Assembly: GCA_013416795.1 (NCBI GenBank)
Contig: RQSC01000028.1
Span: 80,025 to 92,205, forward strand
Source: Prasinococcaceae sp. CCMP 1430
Lineage: Eukaryota > Prasinodermophyta > Palmophyllophyceae > Prasinococcales > Prasinococcaceae
Direction of reading: 5' to 3'
DNA: 12,181 nt
Part shown: piece after piece, positions 1-6,844 of the stretch
How the letters are laid out: every line of letters begins with the position of its first letter
Position numbering within the stretch: the first letter of the stretch is position 1
Notes under the pieces: generated by a model
What the model was told of the DNA's origin: nothing
Seen by the model: the letters and a program-made list of their open reading frames with translations, nothing else
Database searches by the model: none
Made by a program: the position numbers and the translations under genes

Positions 1-24
1 CGCGCCACGCGCGCGCGGTGTGGC

Positions 25-46
25 CGCGCGCGCGCGCGCGCGCGCG
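25..46. repeat. (CG)11 dinucleotide tract
   Basis: An uninterrupted run of alternating C and G, about eleven units. It is flanked by more CG-alternating DNA on the left and by CTCTTTT on the right. Alternating CG is the classic sequence able to adopt Z-DNA; whether it does so here is not visible. No gene is recognisable around it. Confidence 0.9.
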
Positions 47-270
47 CTCTTTTGCGCGCGTTTCGTTCCCCGCGCCGAAAACGCCGCCGAAAACGCGCGC
101 CGCCGTTCCCGTTTCGCTGCCCGAGCCAAAACTTTTTTGTATGTGCGTGCACACACATTAGACGGTTTTGCGTCACGTGCGGCGCATATTTGTGGGTTTT
201 GGGGGGGGTACGAACGGGGTCGAATTCGGGGCGGTTTCGCCGCGGGCGCGCGTTTCGCGCGCGCGGCCAG

Positions 271-298
271 GGGTAGGGTTAGGGTTAGGGTTAGGGTT
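271..298 (+). repeat. Interstitial telomere-like TTAGGG array
   Basis: Four perfect TAGGGT-phase units plus partial units (GGGTAGGGTTAGGG and onward). The G-rich strand reads left to right on the + strand. A chromosome end lying to the left would show CCCTAA on this strand, so this array points inward and is better called interstitial. It lies about 830 bases upstream of the RPSA start codon. It may be a relic of a fusion or break repair, or a telobox-type regulatory cluster. Confidence 0.85.
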
Positions 299-404
299 GC
301 GCCGGATTTGCGGTTTCTCGCGCGCGTTCGGCGGAGGGAGGGTCCGCGAGGCGAGGCGCGGGAGGGGGGGGGTTAAGGTTGGAGTCGCGCCGAATTTGAG
401 GTTT
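299..404 (+). repeat. Pair of 18-bp imperfect direct repeats
   Basis: GCGCCGGATTTGCGGTTT at 299-316 and GCGCCGAATTTGAGGTTT at 387-404 agree at 16 of 18 positions and are 88 bases apart. A weaker relative (GGCGCATATTTGTGGGTTTT) sits at 181-200. The first copy begins directly after the telomere-like array. The function is unknown. They may be remnants of a longer diverged repeat unit or repeated protein-binding sites. Confidence 0.6.
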
Positions 405-470
405 GAGATGTGAGGTAGGGTTTATAGGTGATGCGGCGAGCGCCGTCGCATCGGCGCGCGGCGATCTAAT

Positions 471-520
471 GCTTTTTGATGGCGATCCTTTTTGATGGCG
501 ATGATCGGATGCTTTTTGAC
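471..520 (+). repeat. 16-bp tandem repeat, about 2.5 copies
   Basis: GCTTTTTGATGGCGAT (471-486) is followed directly by CCTTTTTGATGGCGAT (487-502). After eight intervening bases a partial copy, GCTTTTTGAC, lies at 511-520. It is a short minisatellite in non-coding sequence and has no recognisable coding role. Confidence 0.75.
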
Positions 521-741
521 GTGGCTTCGAATGCGCGTCAAAACGCACGCGGCGGCTGGCGGCGGCGGCGGCGGGCCGATCGACACCCCACCCCAGCCCC
601 AGGCGGAACGATTTCGAAGGACGCTTTCCGCGGCTTTGCGGGAGTTGATGGTACAAATGCAATACAAAATGACCTAAACGGCGGCAATGAGGTAAATTTG
701 GCGCGGCCATTCCGCGCGTTCCAACCCTAGCCACGCCGCGG

Positions 742-780
742 CGGGCGGGGAGGAGGGTGTGGGGGAGGGGGAGGGGGGGG
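742..780 (+). other. G-rich tract, potential G-quadruplex
   Basis: Many consecutive runs of three or more G, including GGGGGAGGGGGAGGGGGGGG at 761-780, separated by one to three bases. This satisfies the usual four-run G-quadruplex pattern on the + strand. It lies about 350 bases upstream of the RPSA start codon, in a plausible promoter position. Structure formation in the cell is inference. Confidence 0.6.
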
Positions 781-1040
781 AGTGTGCGGCGTGCGCCCCA
801 GCCGCGCCACTCTGTACGCGGCTGCCTACTAGTCCTCATCTTGGCTCTTTCCGCGCCGGCGCCTACCCGCTGCTGAGTACCACGTTCGGGGTGCGTGCGC
901 GCGAGCGAGGGCGCGCCCCGCGCGCGCCCCTCGAGGGCGAGGCGCGGGGGCGCCGAGCGGGCGAGCGGCTGCGTTTAGGGCTGCACCTTCGAGCACCGCC
1001 CCTGACTGACCCCTCCCGCTCCCCCCACCCCCCACCCTCC

Positions 1041-1060
1041 CACACACACACACACACACA
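1041..1060 (+). repeat. (CA)10 microsatellite in RPSA leader region
   Basis: Ten CA units follow a strongly pyrimidine-rich tract (about 1010-1040) and end 67 bases before the RPSA ATG. The pyrimidine tract could be part of a promoter, a leader, or the 3' end of an intron in the 5' untranslated region. A candidate acceptor (ATCGCAG) ends at 1125, two bases before the ATG. Confidence 0.85.
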
Positions 1061-1127
1061 TCCGCCCGCCCATCGACGCTGCCGATCGCGCGCAGGAGTC
1101 GCAAGTGTCCACCGAACTATCGCAGCC

Positions 1128-2012
1128 ATGGCGCTTTCGCAGAAGGAGCAGGATGTGCACATGATGCTCGCCGCGCAGTGCCACCTCGGCACGAAGAACT
1201 GCGACTTCCAGATGGAGCGCTACACGTACAAGCGCCGCCAGGATGGCATCTACGTGATTGACCTGGCCAAGACCTGGGACAAGCTCGTGATGGCCGCCCG
1301 CGTGCTCGTGGCGATCGAGAACCCCGCCGACATCATCGTCCAGTCGGCGCGCCCGTACGGCCAGCGCGCGGTGATGAAGTTCGCGCAGTACACCGGCGCG
1401 ACGGCCATCGCCGGCCGCCACACGCCCGGCACGTACACCAACCACATCCACGCCAAGACGTTCAAGGAGCCGCGCCTCCTCGTGCTCACGGACCCGCGCA
1501 CCGACCACCAGCCCATCAACGAGTCGGCCTACCAGAACCTCCCCACCATTGCGTTCTGCGACACCGACTCGCCGATGGCGCACGTCGACATCGCCATCCC
1601 GGCCAACAACAAGGGCAAGCACTCGATCGGCTGCCTGTACTACATCCTCAGCCGCATGGTGCTGCAGATGCGCGGCACCATCTCGGCCGCGAACCCCTGG
1701 GACGTGATGGTCGACCTGTTCTTCTACCGCGACCCCGAGGAGATCCGCGAGGAGCAGGAGGCCGCCGCCGCCGCCGCCGCCGAGGCGGAGGCGCCGGGCT
1801 ACAACGCGGCGGCGTTCGGCGCCGCGCCGGCCATCGCCGCGCCGGGCTTCGAGCAGCCCGCGTTCGAGGCCGCCGGCGTGCCCGCCGCCTTCGACGTCGC
1901 CCAGGCCGCCCCGGCCGCGTTCGACGCCGCTGCGCCGCCCCAGGGCGCGTTCCAGCAGGCGCCGCCGCAGGCCGCGTTCGACCCCAACGCCAACTACACC
2001 CCCCAGTACTAA
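1128..2012 (+). CDS. RPSA: 40S ribosomal protein SA (uS2)
   Basis: A 294-residue cytosolic small-subunit ribosomal protein of the uS2 family (RPSA/RPS0), which sits on the 40S solvent side and is needed for late 40S maturation. The S2 fold covers about residues 8-205. Hallmark stretches are [20 protein letters not shown] near 26-45, [38 protein letters not shown] and the plant/algal-like [15 protein letters not shown]. The start is the ATG in GCAGCCATGG, a strong Kozak context, which gives the normal family N-terminus. The frame stays open upstream to 759 but is low-complexity there. After [12 protein letters not shown] comes a seven-Ala run and an Ala/Pro/Phe-rich tail with repeated AAF-type units. 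It lacks the acidic Trp-containing tail of animal RPSA. There are no introns, and third positions are almost all G or C, as expected of a highly expressed gene. Length is close to the usual ~295 residues. Confidence 0.97.
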   Translation: MALSQKEQDVHMMLAAQCHLGTKNCDFQMERYTYKRRQDGIYVIDLAKTWDKLVMAARVLVAIENPADIIVQSARPYGQRAVMKFAQYTGATAIAGRHTPGTYTNHIHAKTFKEPRLLVLTDPRTDHQPINESAYQNLPTIAFCDTDSPMAHVDIAIPANNKGKHSIGCLYYILSRMVLQMRGTISAANPWDVMVDLFFYRDPEEIREEQEAAAAAAAEAEAPGYNAAAFGAAPAIAAPGFEQPAFEAAGVPAAFDVAQAAPAAFDAAAPPQGAFQQAPPQAAFDPNANYTPQY

Positions 2013-2230
2013 GCGACGCGAGTGCTGGGTCGGGAGGTTGCTGCCGTTGGCGATCAGGTCGGGGCAGGGAGGATGTGGCCGCGCACGCACGCCGCTGCCG
2101 CCCGCGGCAGCGCGCAGGGCGGGCGCGCCACGCAGGACCTTGTACGAGCGAACAACCATCACGGAAGTCAGCAGTCTCTTCACGCCGCTAAAGCGGTGGG
2201 CGCCGGCCTTGCGGTGAGCCTTGCCGCCGC

Positions 2231-2235
2231 TGTAA
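2231..2235 (+). terminator. Candidate poly(A) signal TGTAA for RPSA
   Basis: TGTAA lies 219 bases after the RPSA stop codon. TGTAA is the established polyadenylation signal of green algae. Use of it in this organism is inferred from the same motif behind VPS41 and clpB. The longish distance to the stop makes this the weakest of the three. Confidence 0.35.
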
Positions 2236-2354
2236 GACAGGCGCACGCTGTGCGTGACGAGCATCATCTCAATGCGTCGGCCCTAGAAGCTCCAGCGCGC
2301 GTGCGCGCTTGCGCGCGGGCCTGACGCACCAGGTCGTGCATCGACCGCGTATTA

Positions 2355-2359
2355 TTACA
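2355..2359 (-). terminator. Candidate poly(A) signal TGTAA for VPS41
   Basis: Minus-strand TGTAATAATA begins 31 bases downstream of the VPS41 stop codon, in an AT-rich patch that stands out against the GC-rich surroundings. Position and base composition fit a 3'-end processing signal of the TGTAA type. Confidence 0.5.
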
Positions 2360-2389
2360 GAGTATCTCCCTCGCTGCGCGCAAGCGTCA

Positions 2390-5300
2390 TCACGCGCCGC
2401 GCCTGTCCGCCCAGCTCTCCGCGCGCGCCCCGCGGCGCTCGCCGCGGAAGGGGCTCGTCGCGAGCGCGTGCGGCTTGGCACCGCTCGCGCCGTACCCAGG
2501 CGAGGTGAGCGCGGCCGCGCCGCCGCCGACGCCGGCGGCCAGCGCCGCACGAGCGGCGCGAGCGGTGGTGCAAAGCAGGCAGCGCCAGGGAACCTGTGCG
2601 CCAGCACCCTCCTCACCAGCGCCAGCGCCGGCGCCCACGTTCTCGTCCCTCTCCGCCATCTCGAGGCAGCTCGTGTGGTACGTGTGGCCACAGTAGAACG
2701 CCACGAAGCCCTTGCGCCCAGCTTCGCCGCCGGTGCCAATGATCGGCTCGAGGCACAGGCAGCAGCGCCCGCTGCCCTGGATGCCCCGCTTGCCCCGCCT
2801 GGGCACGGGCGTGTTCATCGGATCGTTCGAGGCGAGCACGCTCGAGTCGAGCACCACGGGCACTCGCAGCGCCCGGCGCCCGCTCGCGAGGCGCGCATCG
2901 GCCGCCTGGGCGCAGTCCGCCTTGAGAATCGCGTTGCACCCCTCGCGCAGGCTGCTCTGCGTGCGGAAGTCCGACACGATGCGCGCGAGGCGATCGCGCA
3001 GATGGGGGATGGGCACGCCCTCGGGCAAGTGGCGAAGGACGCGCAAGGGATTGAGGTGTGCGCCCACGTGTTCCAAGAGCTCACCCGCGAGCTCAGGGTC
3101 CTCCAGTGCCCGCGCGACGAGCTCGTCCCAAAGGTCGTCGTCGGCCTGATCCGCGCAGAACTCAACCGCGCGCGGCACATCCCGAAGCTCGCCGAGCACG
3201 AGCTGCAGCGCCTGCTCTGCAGAGCCCATGCGGCCCAGCACGTACACCGCCTCCGAGTGCAAGTTGTACCGCTGACACACTGCGAGCGCATCCTCGAGGG
3301 GGTAGTACGGCGACGCGCGCAAAAATCGCATCAGGCGGTCCGGCGCGAATTCCGCGTACAGCTCGACCTGCCGTCCGTGAACCTCCGCACCGGCCGTCGG
3401 GTCGCGCTCGAACAGCGCGTCCAGGTATTTGTTCAGCGCCCCACGAAGCTGCGCGACCTCGCCATCGGTGCTCGAAGCGTCGCTGGCACGCGCGCGCGCG
3501 ATGGCAGCGTCGACGGCGGCCACGACGGCGCTCGTGGACACCTCCGAGGTGTGTTCTGCGAGTATGGCCGCCGCGGCCGCACCGCCATGCTTGAGCAACG
3601 CCGCGCAGCGCGCGCGCGCGGCCCCCCACAACCGACGCCGGCGTACGAACCCCACCGCGCGCGCGCCGTCGCCCGCGTCCAGAAACGCGCCCAGTGCTCG
3701 TTCGTGCGCGCCGGCGATCACGTAGAGCTCTGCCATCGCCTCGCGCAGGGGCCGGAGCGCCGCGCCCTCGCTTGCGGCTCCGTCTGTGAAATCTATGCCG
3801 CCACCAGCCGCGCGCACCTCAGCCTCGAGCGTGCTCAGCCGCGCTTCGGCAACCGCGGTGACGTCCGGCGCGGAATAGAGCGAGGCGGGCCACGCGCGCA
3901 CGCACTCTAGCAGCGTTTCGTGCGCGCCCTTGCCAGCGTCCGCGGCCAGGAGGCCATTCAGGACGACCTCGTAGCACGTGGGACGCAGCTGGGGCGCGGT
4001 GGTTGGAATGTGTGGCGCCAGCGCGGGGAGCTGGCGCAGGTGCGCGAAATGGAACACCCATCGCTCCCACGCCTCGGTCGACCCGCGCAGCAACGCGGGG
4101 CACATGGCAGCCGCGCGCTCGTACTCGTGCTGGGCCAGAAGATGTCCCAGATAGGCCGCGCCTACCTCGTCGAGTGTGGACGCCTTCAGACGTCGCGTCT
4201 GCGAATCGCCCGCGGCGGCCCAGCCGGCAATACCGCACTCTGCGAGTGCTTCCTCGAAGCGCCCCTTGCTGAGCAGCCACATGACGTGGTCGTCCGCGTC
4301 TCTCGCGCACGCAAGCACGATATCCTTAGGCGATACCACATAGTACAACGCCTCGCCCGACGACAGCGCGTCGTACGCGTCCTCGCGCGCGGGCGCGCAC
4401 ACGAGTCTGTAGTCAGGCGGATAGTAGGCATCGAAGCCACGTACGCTCAGCGCGTCGCTTGCGAGCTCCTCGTTGGACATATCTACCAACCGGAGCTCCG
4501 GGCGCTGCTGCGTGTGCGCACGCGCTTGAACGCCGCCTTCCACGGCCTCGGGTCCGGGACAGACGAGCATGACGAGCTGGCGCGCGCCGGCGTCTGCGTG
4601 CGGCGTGGGCGAGGGTGCCAGCATGTGCGCCACTCCACAGAGCGTGCCATCACAGCCGAGCGTTGCAACGACGTCGACAGAGGCTCGCGTGAGCGCGTTG
4701 CCGGGCGAGCCGCCGCCGCCCACGCCTGCCGCGCCGCCCGCCGCGCCTGGCCCCGGCCCGCCCGATCGCACCTTGCACACCTTGACGCAGCTGGACCAAC
4801 CAATGACGAGCTCCGTGCCGCCGGGCGCCCACTGCAGGCTCGGTCGCGCGCCCGCAGCCGCTGGGCCACCAGCCGCCGCCACCGCCGCTGCCTCCGTGCG
4901 CGGCCTCTCGACAAAAGCCACGCGCTGCTGCGAGCCCACGTCGTACACCTTCACGCCACGGTCGTTCGCCCACGCCACGAGATCGACAGGCGCGGACCGC
5001 GCGCCGGGCGGCGACCACGCGCACGCGCGCACGGGCCCCTCGCCCGCGTGCAGCACGTGGTCACGCGCTCCCAGCCAGCCGCGTGCATGGAGAATGAGCT
5101 GGCCTGCCAGCCCTCCGGCAACAAACTGCCGGCTCGAGCGCCGGTTGTAGAAGGGGTCGAGCGCGACACTCTTGACCGGCCGATGGTACTCGACGCGCGA
5201 GATGGGCGGCTTGCCACCGCCCTTCCCCCCGCTCCCACCGGCGTCTTGGGCGGCGTAGAGCTCGACGACCGTCACCGAGCCGTCGTCAGAGGCGCTCGCA

Positions 5301-5779
5301 AGCACCTCGCCGTCGGCGTCGAAGCAGAGGTCGGTGACGCACGCTGCATGCAGAGCGTCGTAGCGGCGCACTTCGTGCCCACTGAAGTCGAGGAGGTGCA
5401 CGCTGCCCTCAAAGGTGCCCAGCGCGAGCATCTTGTCTCCCACAGCGAGTGTCGACGCACTCAAGCCGCGCAGCTCATCGCGGCTGCCGCCGCCGGCGTC
5501 GCCCAGCAAGGTCGGAACCGAGCCGCCGAGCCGCTGATACTTGAGGCGAGGCTCGTCCTCGTCGTCGCTCCCGCTTTCGCTGTCGCCGCTGTCCGCGCCG
5601 CCGTCGAAGCTGCTGTCGTCGCCGCCCCCCTCGGCAGCGCTCCCACTGCCGCCTCCCGCGTCTGCGCCGGCGACGACGGCGCCGTCGGCGTCGCCACCGC
5701 CATCACCTCCCACACCTCCACCGCTGCTGCCTGGCGCGTCGCCGCCCTCCTCTGCGCCGGCCTCGGGAGCGGCGTCCAT
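2390..5779 (-). CDS. VPS41: VPS41, HOPS tethering complex subunit
   Basis: A 1129-residue homologue of Vps41, the HOPS subunit that tethers late endosomes and other vesicles to the vacuole or lysosome. The N-terminus (1-75) is Gly/Ala/Asp/Glu/Ser-rich. It is followed by the family-typical acidic-to-basic junction SDDEDEPRLKYQRLGGSVP at 71-89. A WD40-type region spans about 90-500 (for example ACVTDLCFDADGEVLASASDDGSV). The CHCR/clathrin-repeat region spans about 520-960, with the well-conserved LYAEFAPDRLMRFLR, YYPLEDALAVCQRYN and LREGCNAIL. A C-terminal RING-H2 has ligands C1006, C1009, C1030, H1032, H1035, C1038, C1067 and C1070. I chose the ATG at 5779 (GGGATGG) because it is the only in-frame ATG before the conserved part; the frame is open to 5995 but Arg/Pro-rich. 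It is longer than human VPS41 (about 850 residues) through low-complexity insertions and a 59-residue tail. It appears intronless. An out-of-frame ATG at 5961 would matter only if transcription starts further up. Confidence 0.94.
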   Translation of the reverse strand: MDAAPEAGAEEGGDAPGSSGGGVGGDGGGDADGAVVAGADAGGGSGSAAEGGGDDSSFDGGADSGDSESGSDDEDEPRLKYQRLGGSVPTLLGDAGGGSRDELRGLSASTLAVGDKMLALGTFEGSVHLLDFSGHEVRRYDALHAACVTDLCFDADGEVLASASDDGSVTVVELYAAQDAGGSGGKGGGKPPISRVEYHRPVKSVALDPFYNRRSSRQFVAGGLAGQLILHARGWLGARDHVLHAGEGPVRACAWSPPGARSAPVDLVAWANDRGVKVYDVGSQQRVAFVERPRTEAAAVAAAGGPAAAGARPSLQWAPGGTELVIGWSSCVKVCKVRSGGPGPGAAGGAAGVGGGGSPGNALTRASVDVVATLGCDGTLCGVAHMLAPSPTPHADAGARQLVMLVCPGPEAVEGGVQARAHTQQRPELRLVDMSNEELASDALSVRGFDAYYPPDYRLVCAPAREDAYDALSSGEALYYVVSPKDIVLACARDADDHVMWLLSKGRFEEALAECGIAGWAAAGDSQTRRLKASTLDEVGAAYLGHLLAQHEYERAAAMCPALLRGSTEAWERWVFHFAHLRQLPALAPHIPTTAPQLRPTCYEVVLNGLLAADAGKGAHETLLECVRAWPASLYSAPDVTAVAEARLSTLEAEVRAAGGGIDFTDGAASEGAALRPLREAMAELYVIAGAHERALGAFLDAGDGARAVGFVRRRRLWGAARARCAALLKHGGAAAAAILAEHTSEVSTSAVVAAVDAAIARARASDASSTDGEVAQLRGALNKYLDALFERDPTAGAEVHGRQVELYAEFAPDRLMRFLRASPYYPLEDALAVCQRYNLHSEAVYVLGRMGSAEQALQLVLGELRDVPRAVEFCADQADDDLWDELVARALEDPELAGELLEHVGAHLNPLRVLRHLPEGVPIPHLRDRLARIVSDFRTQSSLREGCNAILKADCAQAADARLASGRRALRVPVVLDSSVLASNDPMNTPVPRRGKRGIQGSGRCCLCLEPIIGTGGEAGRKGFVAFYCGHTYHTSCLEMAERDENVGAGAGAGEEGAGAQVPWRCLLCTTARAARAALAAGVGGGAAALTSPGYGASGAKPHALATSPFRGERRGARAESWADRRGA

Positions 5780-5806
5780 CCCGCGCGGAGCGGTTTTTCC
5801 CACCGC

Positions 5807-5829
5807 GCGCGCCCGCGCCCGCGCCCGCG
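5807..5829 (-). repeat. CGCGCC hexanucleotide repeat in VPS41 leader
   Basis: About four units of CGCCCG/GGGCGC-type hexanucleotide lie just upstream of the VPS41 start codon. If the leader were translated, the repeat would encode alternating Arg-Ala. The repeat and the neighbouring G-rich tract make this leader highly structured and prone to length variation. Confidence 0.65.
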
Positions 5830-5871
5830 CTCGTCCGGGCGCTCGGGCGGAGCGGGGCGAGGCCGAGAAGA

Positions 5872-5916
5872 GGGGAGGGACGGACGGGGGTGGGGGGGTG
5901 GGGGGGACAGGGGGCA
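5872..5916 (+). other. G-rich tract, potential G-quadruplex upstream of VPS41
   Basis: The + strand carries GGGAGGGA, GGGGGTGGGGGGGTGGGGGG and ACAGGGGG in close succession, more than four G runs with loops of one to a few bases. It lies about 95-135 bases upstream of the VPS41 start, so the VPS41-sense strand is C-rich here. It is probably part of the promoter or leader; quadruplex formation is inference. Confidence 0.6.
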
Positions 5917-5949
5917 CCGCGCGCGGCGCGCGGTGTGACGAGCGGCCCC

Positions 5950-6330
5950 CGCCGGATGCATTTTGACCTCCTCCGAAAAAACACCCGTTCAACACTCGGA
6001 AACAATTTCAATCCGCATTTTCACATCACAGAGCACTCGCTGGCGCGAACTTCGACCGAGCTCTCATCGAGACCTCAGTAACCGTCGAAATTTACGCTGG
6101 CGAATCCAGTCGCCAGATACTTCCGCGGTTTCCCATGTTCCGCCGCCTTCGGAGGCGCCAACGGCGACCCTTCCGATTCCGTGGGAAAACGCCGCCGCAC
6201 ACCGCGCAATTTTCACCACGTCTGATCCAAATTCCAGAAAGAAGACGTGTAAATGCGTGCTGTAAATTAAAACGACGGCGTTCAAATGTGCACGTCGCTC
6301 ACACCGTTGATTTCTCTTCAGTGCGCGAAG
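5950..6330. other. AT-richer island upstream of VPS41
   Basis: About 380 bases that are visibly richer in A and T (AAAAAACACCCG, AAACAATTTCAATCC, TAAATTAAAACG) than the GC-dominated DNA on both sides. No family-recognisable protein is encoded on either strand, apart from the last bases of the HN1-like frame. The position immediately upstream of VPS41 suggests a nucleosome-depleted promoter region, possibly bidirectional. I see no tRNA A/B boxes or recognisable snRNA. Confidence 0.55.
6097..6116. other. Perfect 7-bp hairpin, 6-base loop
   Basis: CTGGCGA and TCGCCAG form a perfect inverted repeat around the loop ATCCAG, inside the AT-richer island. A second smaller stem (CGCCT/AGGCG, loop TCGG) follows at 6144-6157. 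They could be a dyad protein-binding site or RNA hairpins; nothing distinguishes these from chance except the perfect pairing. Confidence 0.45.
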
Positions 6331-6649
6331 CGTGAGGCAGCGGCGGTGCCAGAGCGCGCGCGCGCGGGGGCGTGCGTGCGGCGCTGCTACCCCCTCGGCA
6401 GGGGCGGCCTGGGAGGGCGCGCCGCTCTCCGGCGGGGGCTTCGTCGCCGAAGGAGATCGACGAGCCGCCGCCCGGCGCCTTGAGCACGCGGCGGTGGTCG
6501 GGTTCGCGGGCTGCATGCGCGTGGCGGTGCGGGGAATCGCGCTCGCCGAGCGAGATCCCGGGCCGATGGGGTGCAATGCGGACAGGTGCGCGCGGGGGCG
6601 GCTCCCCCAGCGCGTGCTGCGGCGTGCGGGGCGTGTGCCACTGCGACTC
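6299..6649 (-). CDS. Putative HN1/Jupiter-like exon or small gene (partial)
   Basis: On the minus strand a stop-free frame runs from just after a TAG at 6650-6652 to a TGA at 6299-6301. It contains RRVLKAPGGGSSISFGDEAP, close to the signature of the HN1/Jupiter microtubule-associated family (an R-V-L-x-P-P-G-G-G-S-S/N motif followed by F/L-G). About 33 residues earlier is a weaker copy, RIAPHRPGISLGERDSP, and before that HALGEPPP. Many protist relatives carry such motifs in tandem. Codons mostly end in G or C (roughly 85% over the first ~80 by hand count), which favours real coding. There is no in-frame ATG, so an upstream exon is needed; GTCGCAG ending at 6641 is a possible acceptor. It would sit in tandem upstream of VPS41 and head-to-head with the GT8 gene. 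It may equally be a decayed gene. The family call rests mainly on one motif. Confidence 0.35.
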   Translation of the reverse strand, partial: ESQWHTPRTPQHALGEPPPRAPVRIAPHRPGISLGERDSPHRHAHAAREPDHRRVLKAPGGGSSISFGDEAPAGERRALPGRPCRGGSSAARTPPRARALAPPLPHASRTEEKSTV

Positions 6650-6844
6650 CTAGCAATGTCGCGGTGGTGATGTATCACTCTGAGTGCGGATAAGGGTGTT
6701 GCGCCTCATGACTGACGCGCGCGCTTGCGCGCGCTCGCGCGCGCCGATGGGTGCGCCCGCAGATACTCGTGGGCGTACCTCCGATATGAACTGGGCTATA
6801 CGCTCGCGGCAGCCACGGGCAGCGACGCGCGGCGAGCGAGACGC
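6650..6844. other. Upstream region of the GT8 gene
   Basis: This holds a GC-alternating palindromic patch near 6717-6747 and stop codons in all + frames (for example TGA at 6713-6715 in the GT8 frame), so the GT8 reading frame starts after it. There is no clear TATA box. If the HN1-like frame on the other strand is real, this is a short shared promoter region. Confidence 0.5.

Larger units (their letters stand above)
1..1127. other. Gene-poor stretch and RPSA upstream region
   Basis: I recognise no gene here. Open frames exist on both strands (for example minus 291-839) but translate to Pro/Arg/Gly/Ala-rich sequence without family motifs, as expected in GC-rich DNA with few stop codons. The stretch holds the repeats listed separately and TAGGGTTTA at 416-424 (reverse complement TAAACCCTA). 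It also holds AACCCTA at 723-729, a G-rich tract near 742-780, a pyrimidine-rich tract near 1010-1040 and a (CA)10 tract just before the RPSA gene. The RPSA promoter must lie in the right part, but I see no convincing TATA box. Confidence 0.6.
2013..2389. other. Convergent 3' region between RPSA and VPS41
   Basis: These 377 bases separate the stop codons of two genes that face each other. They contain a candidate poly(A) motif for each strand (listed separately). I find no recognisable tRNA or protein family. A minus-strand open frame ending in the RPSA gene starts here at 2267, but its product matches nothing I know. A GC-palindromic patch (GCGCGCGTGCGCGCTTGCGC) lies near 2297. Confidence 0.6.

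Noticed and set aside
1-298. Left end of window as a true chromosome end
   Set aside because: The G-rich strand runs inward and the array is only about 28 bases, with ordinary sequence on its left.
291-839. 182-residue minus-strand open frame left of RPSA
   Set aside because: Its sequence covers tandem repeats and G-rich tracts and matches no family. An absence of stops is common at this base composition.
759-1127. N-terminal extension of RPSA by 123 residues
   Set aside because: The frame is open but encodes Arg/Pro/His-rich low-complexity sequence from a CA repeat and pyrimidine tract. The internal ATG has a strong Kozak context and gives the canonical N-terminus.
975-2267. 430-residue minus-strand open frame antisense to RPSA
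   Set aside because: It mirrors the near-all-G/C third positions of RPSA, is Arg/Gly/Val-rich and has no family motif. It is a compositional shadow.
2309-5938. Two long plus-strand open frames (2309-3910 and 3920-5938) antisense to VPS41
   Set aside because: Both lie opposite a gene with clear domain homology and encode Arg/Ala/His-rich sequence. This is expected in GC-rich DNA and is not evidence of overlapping genes.
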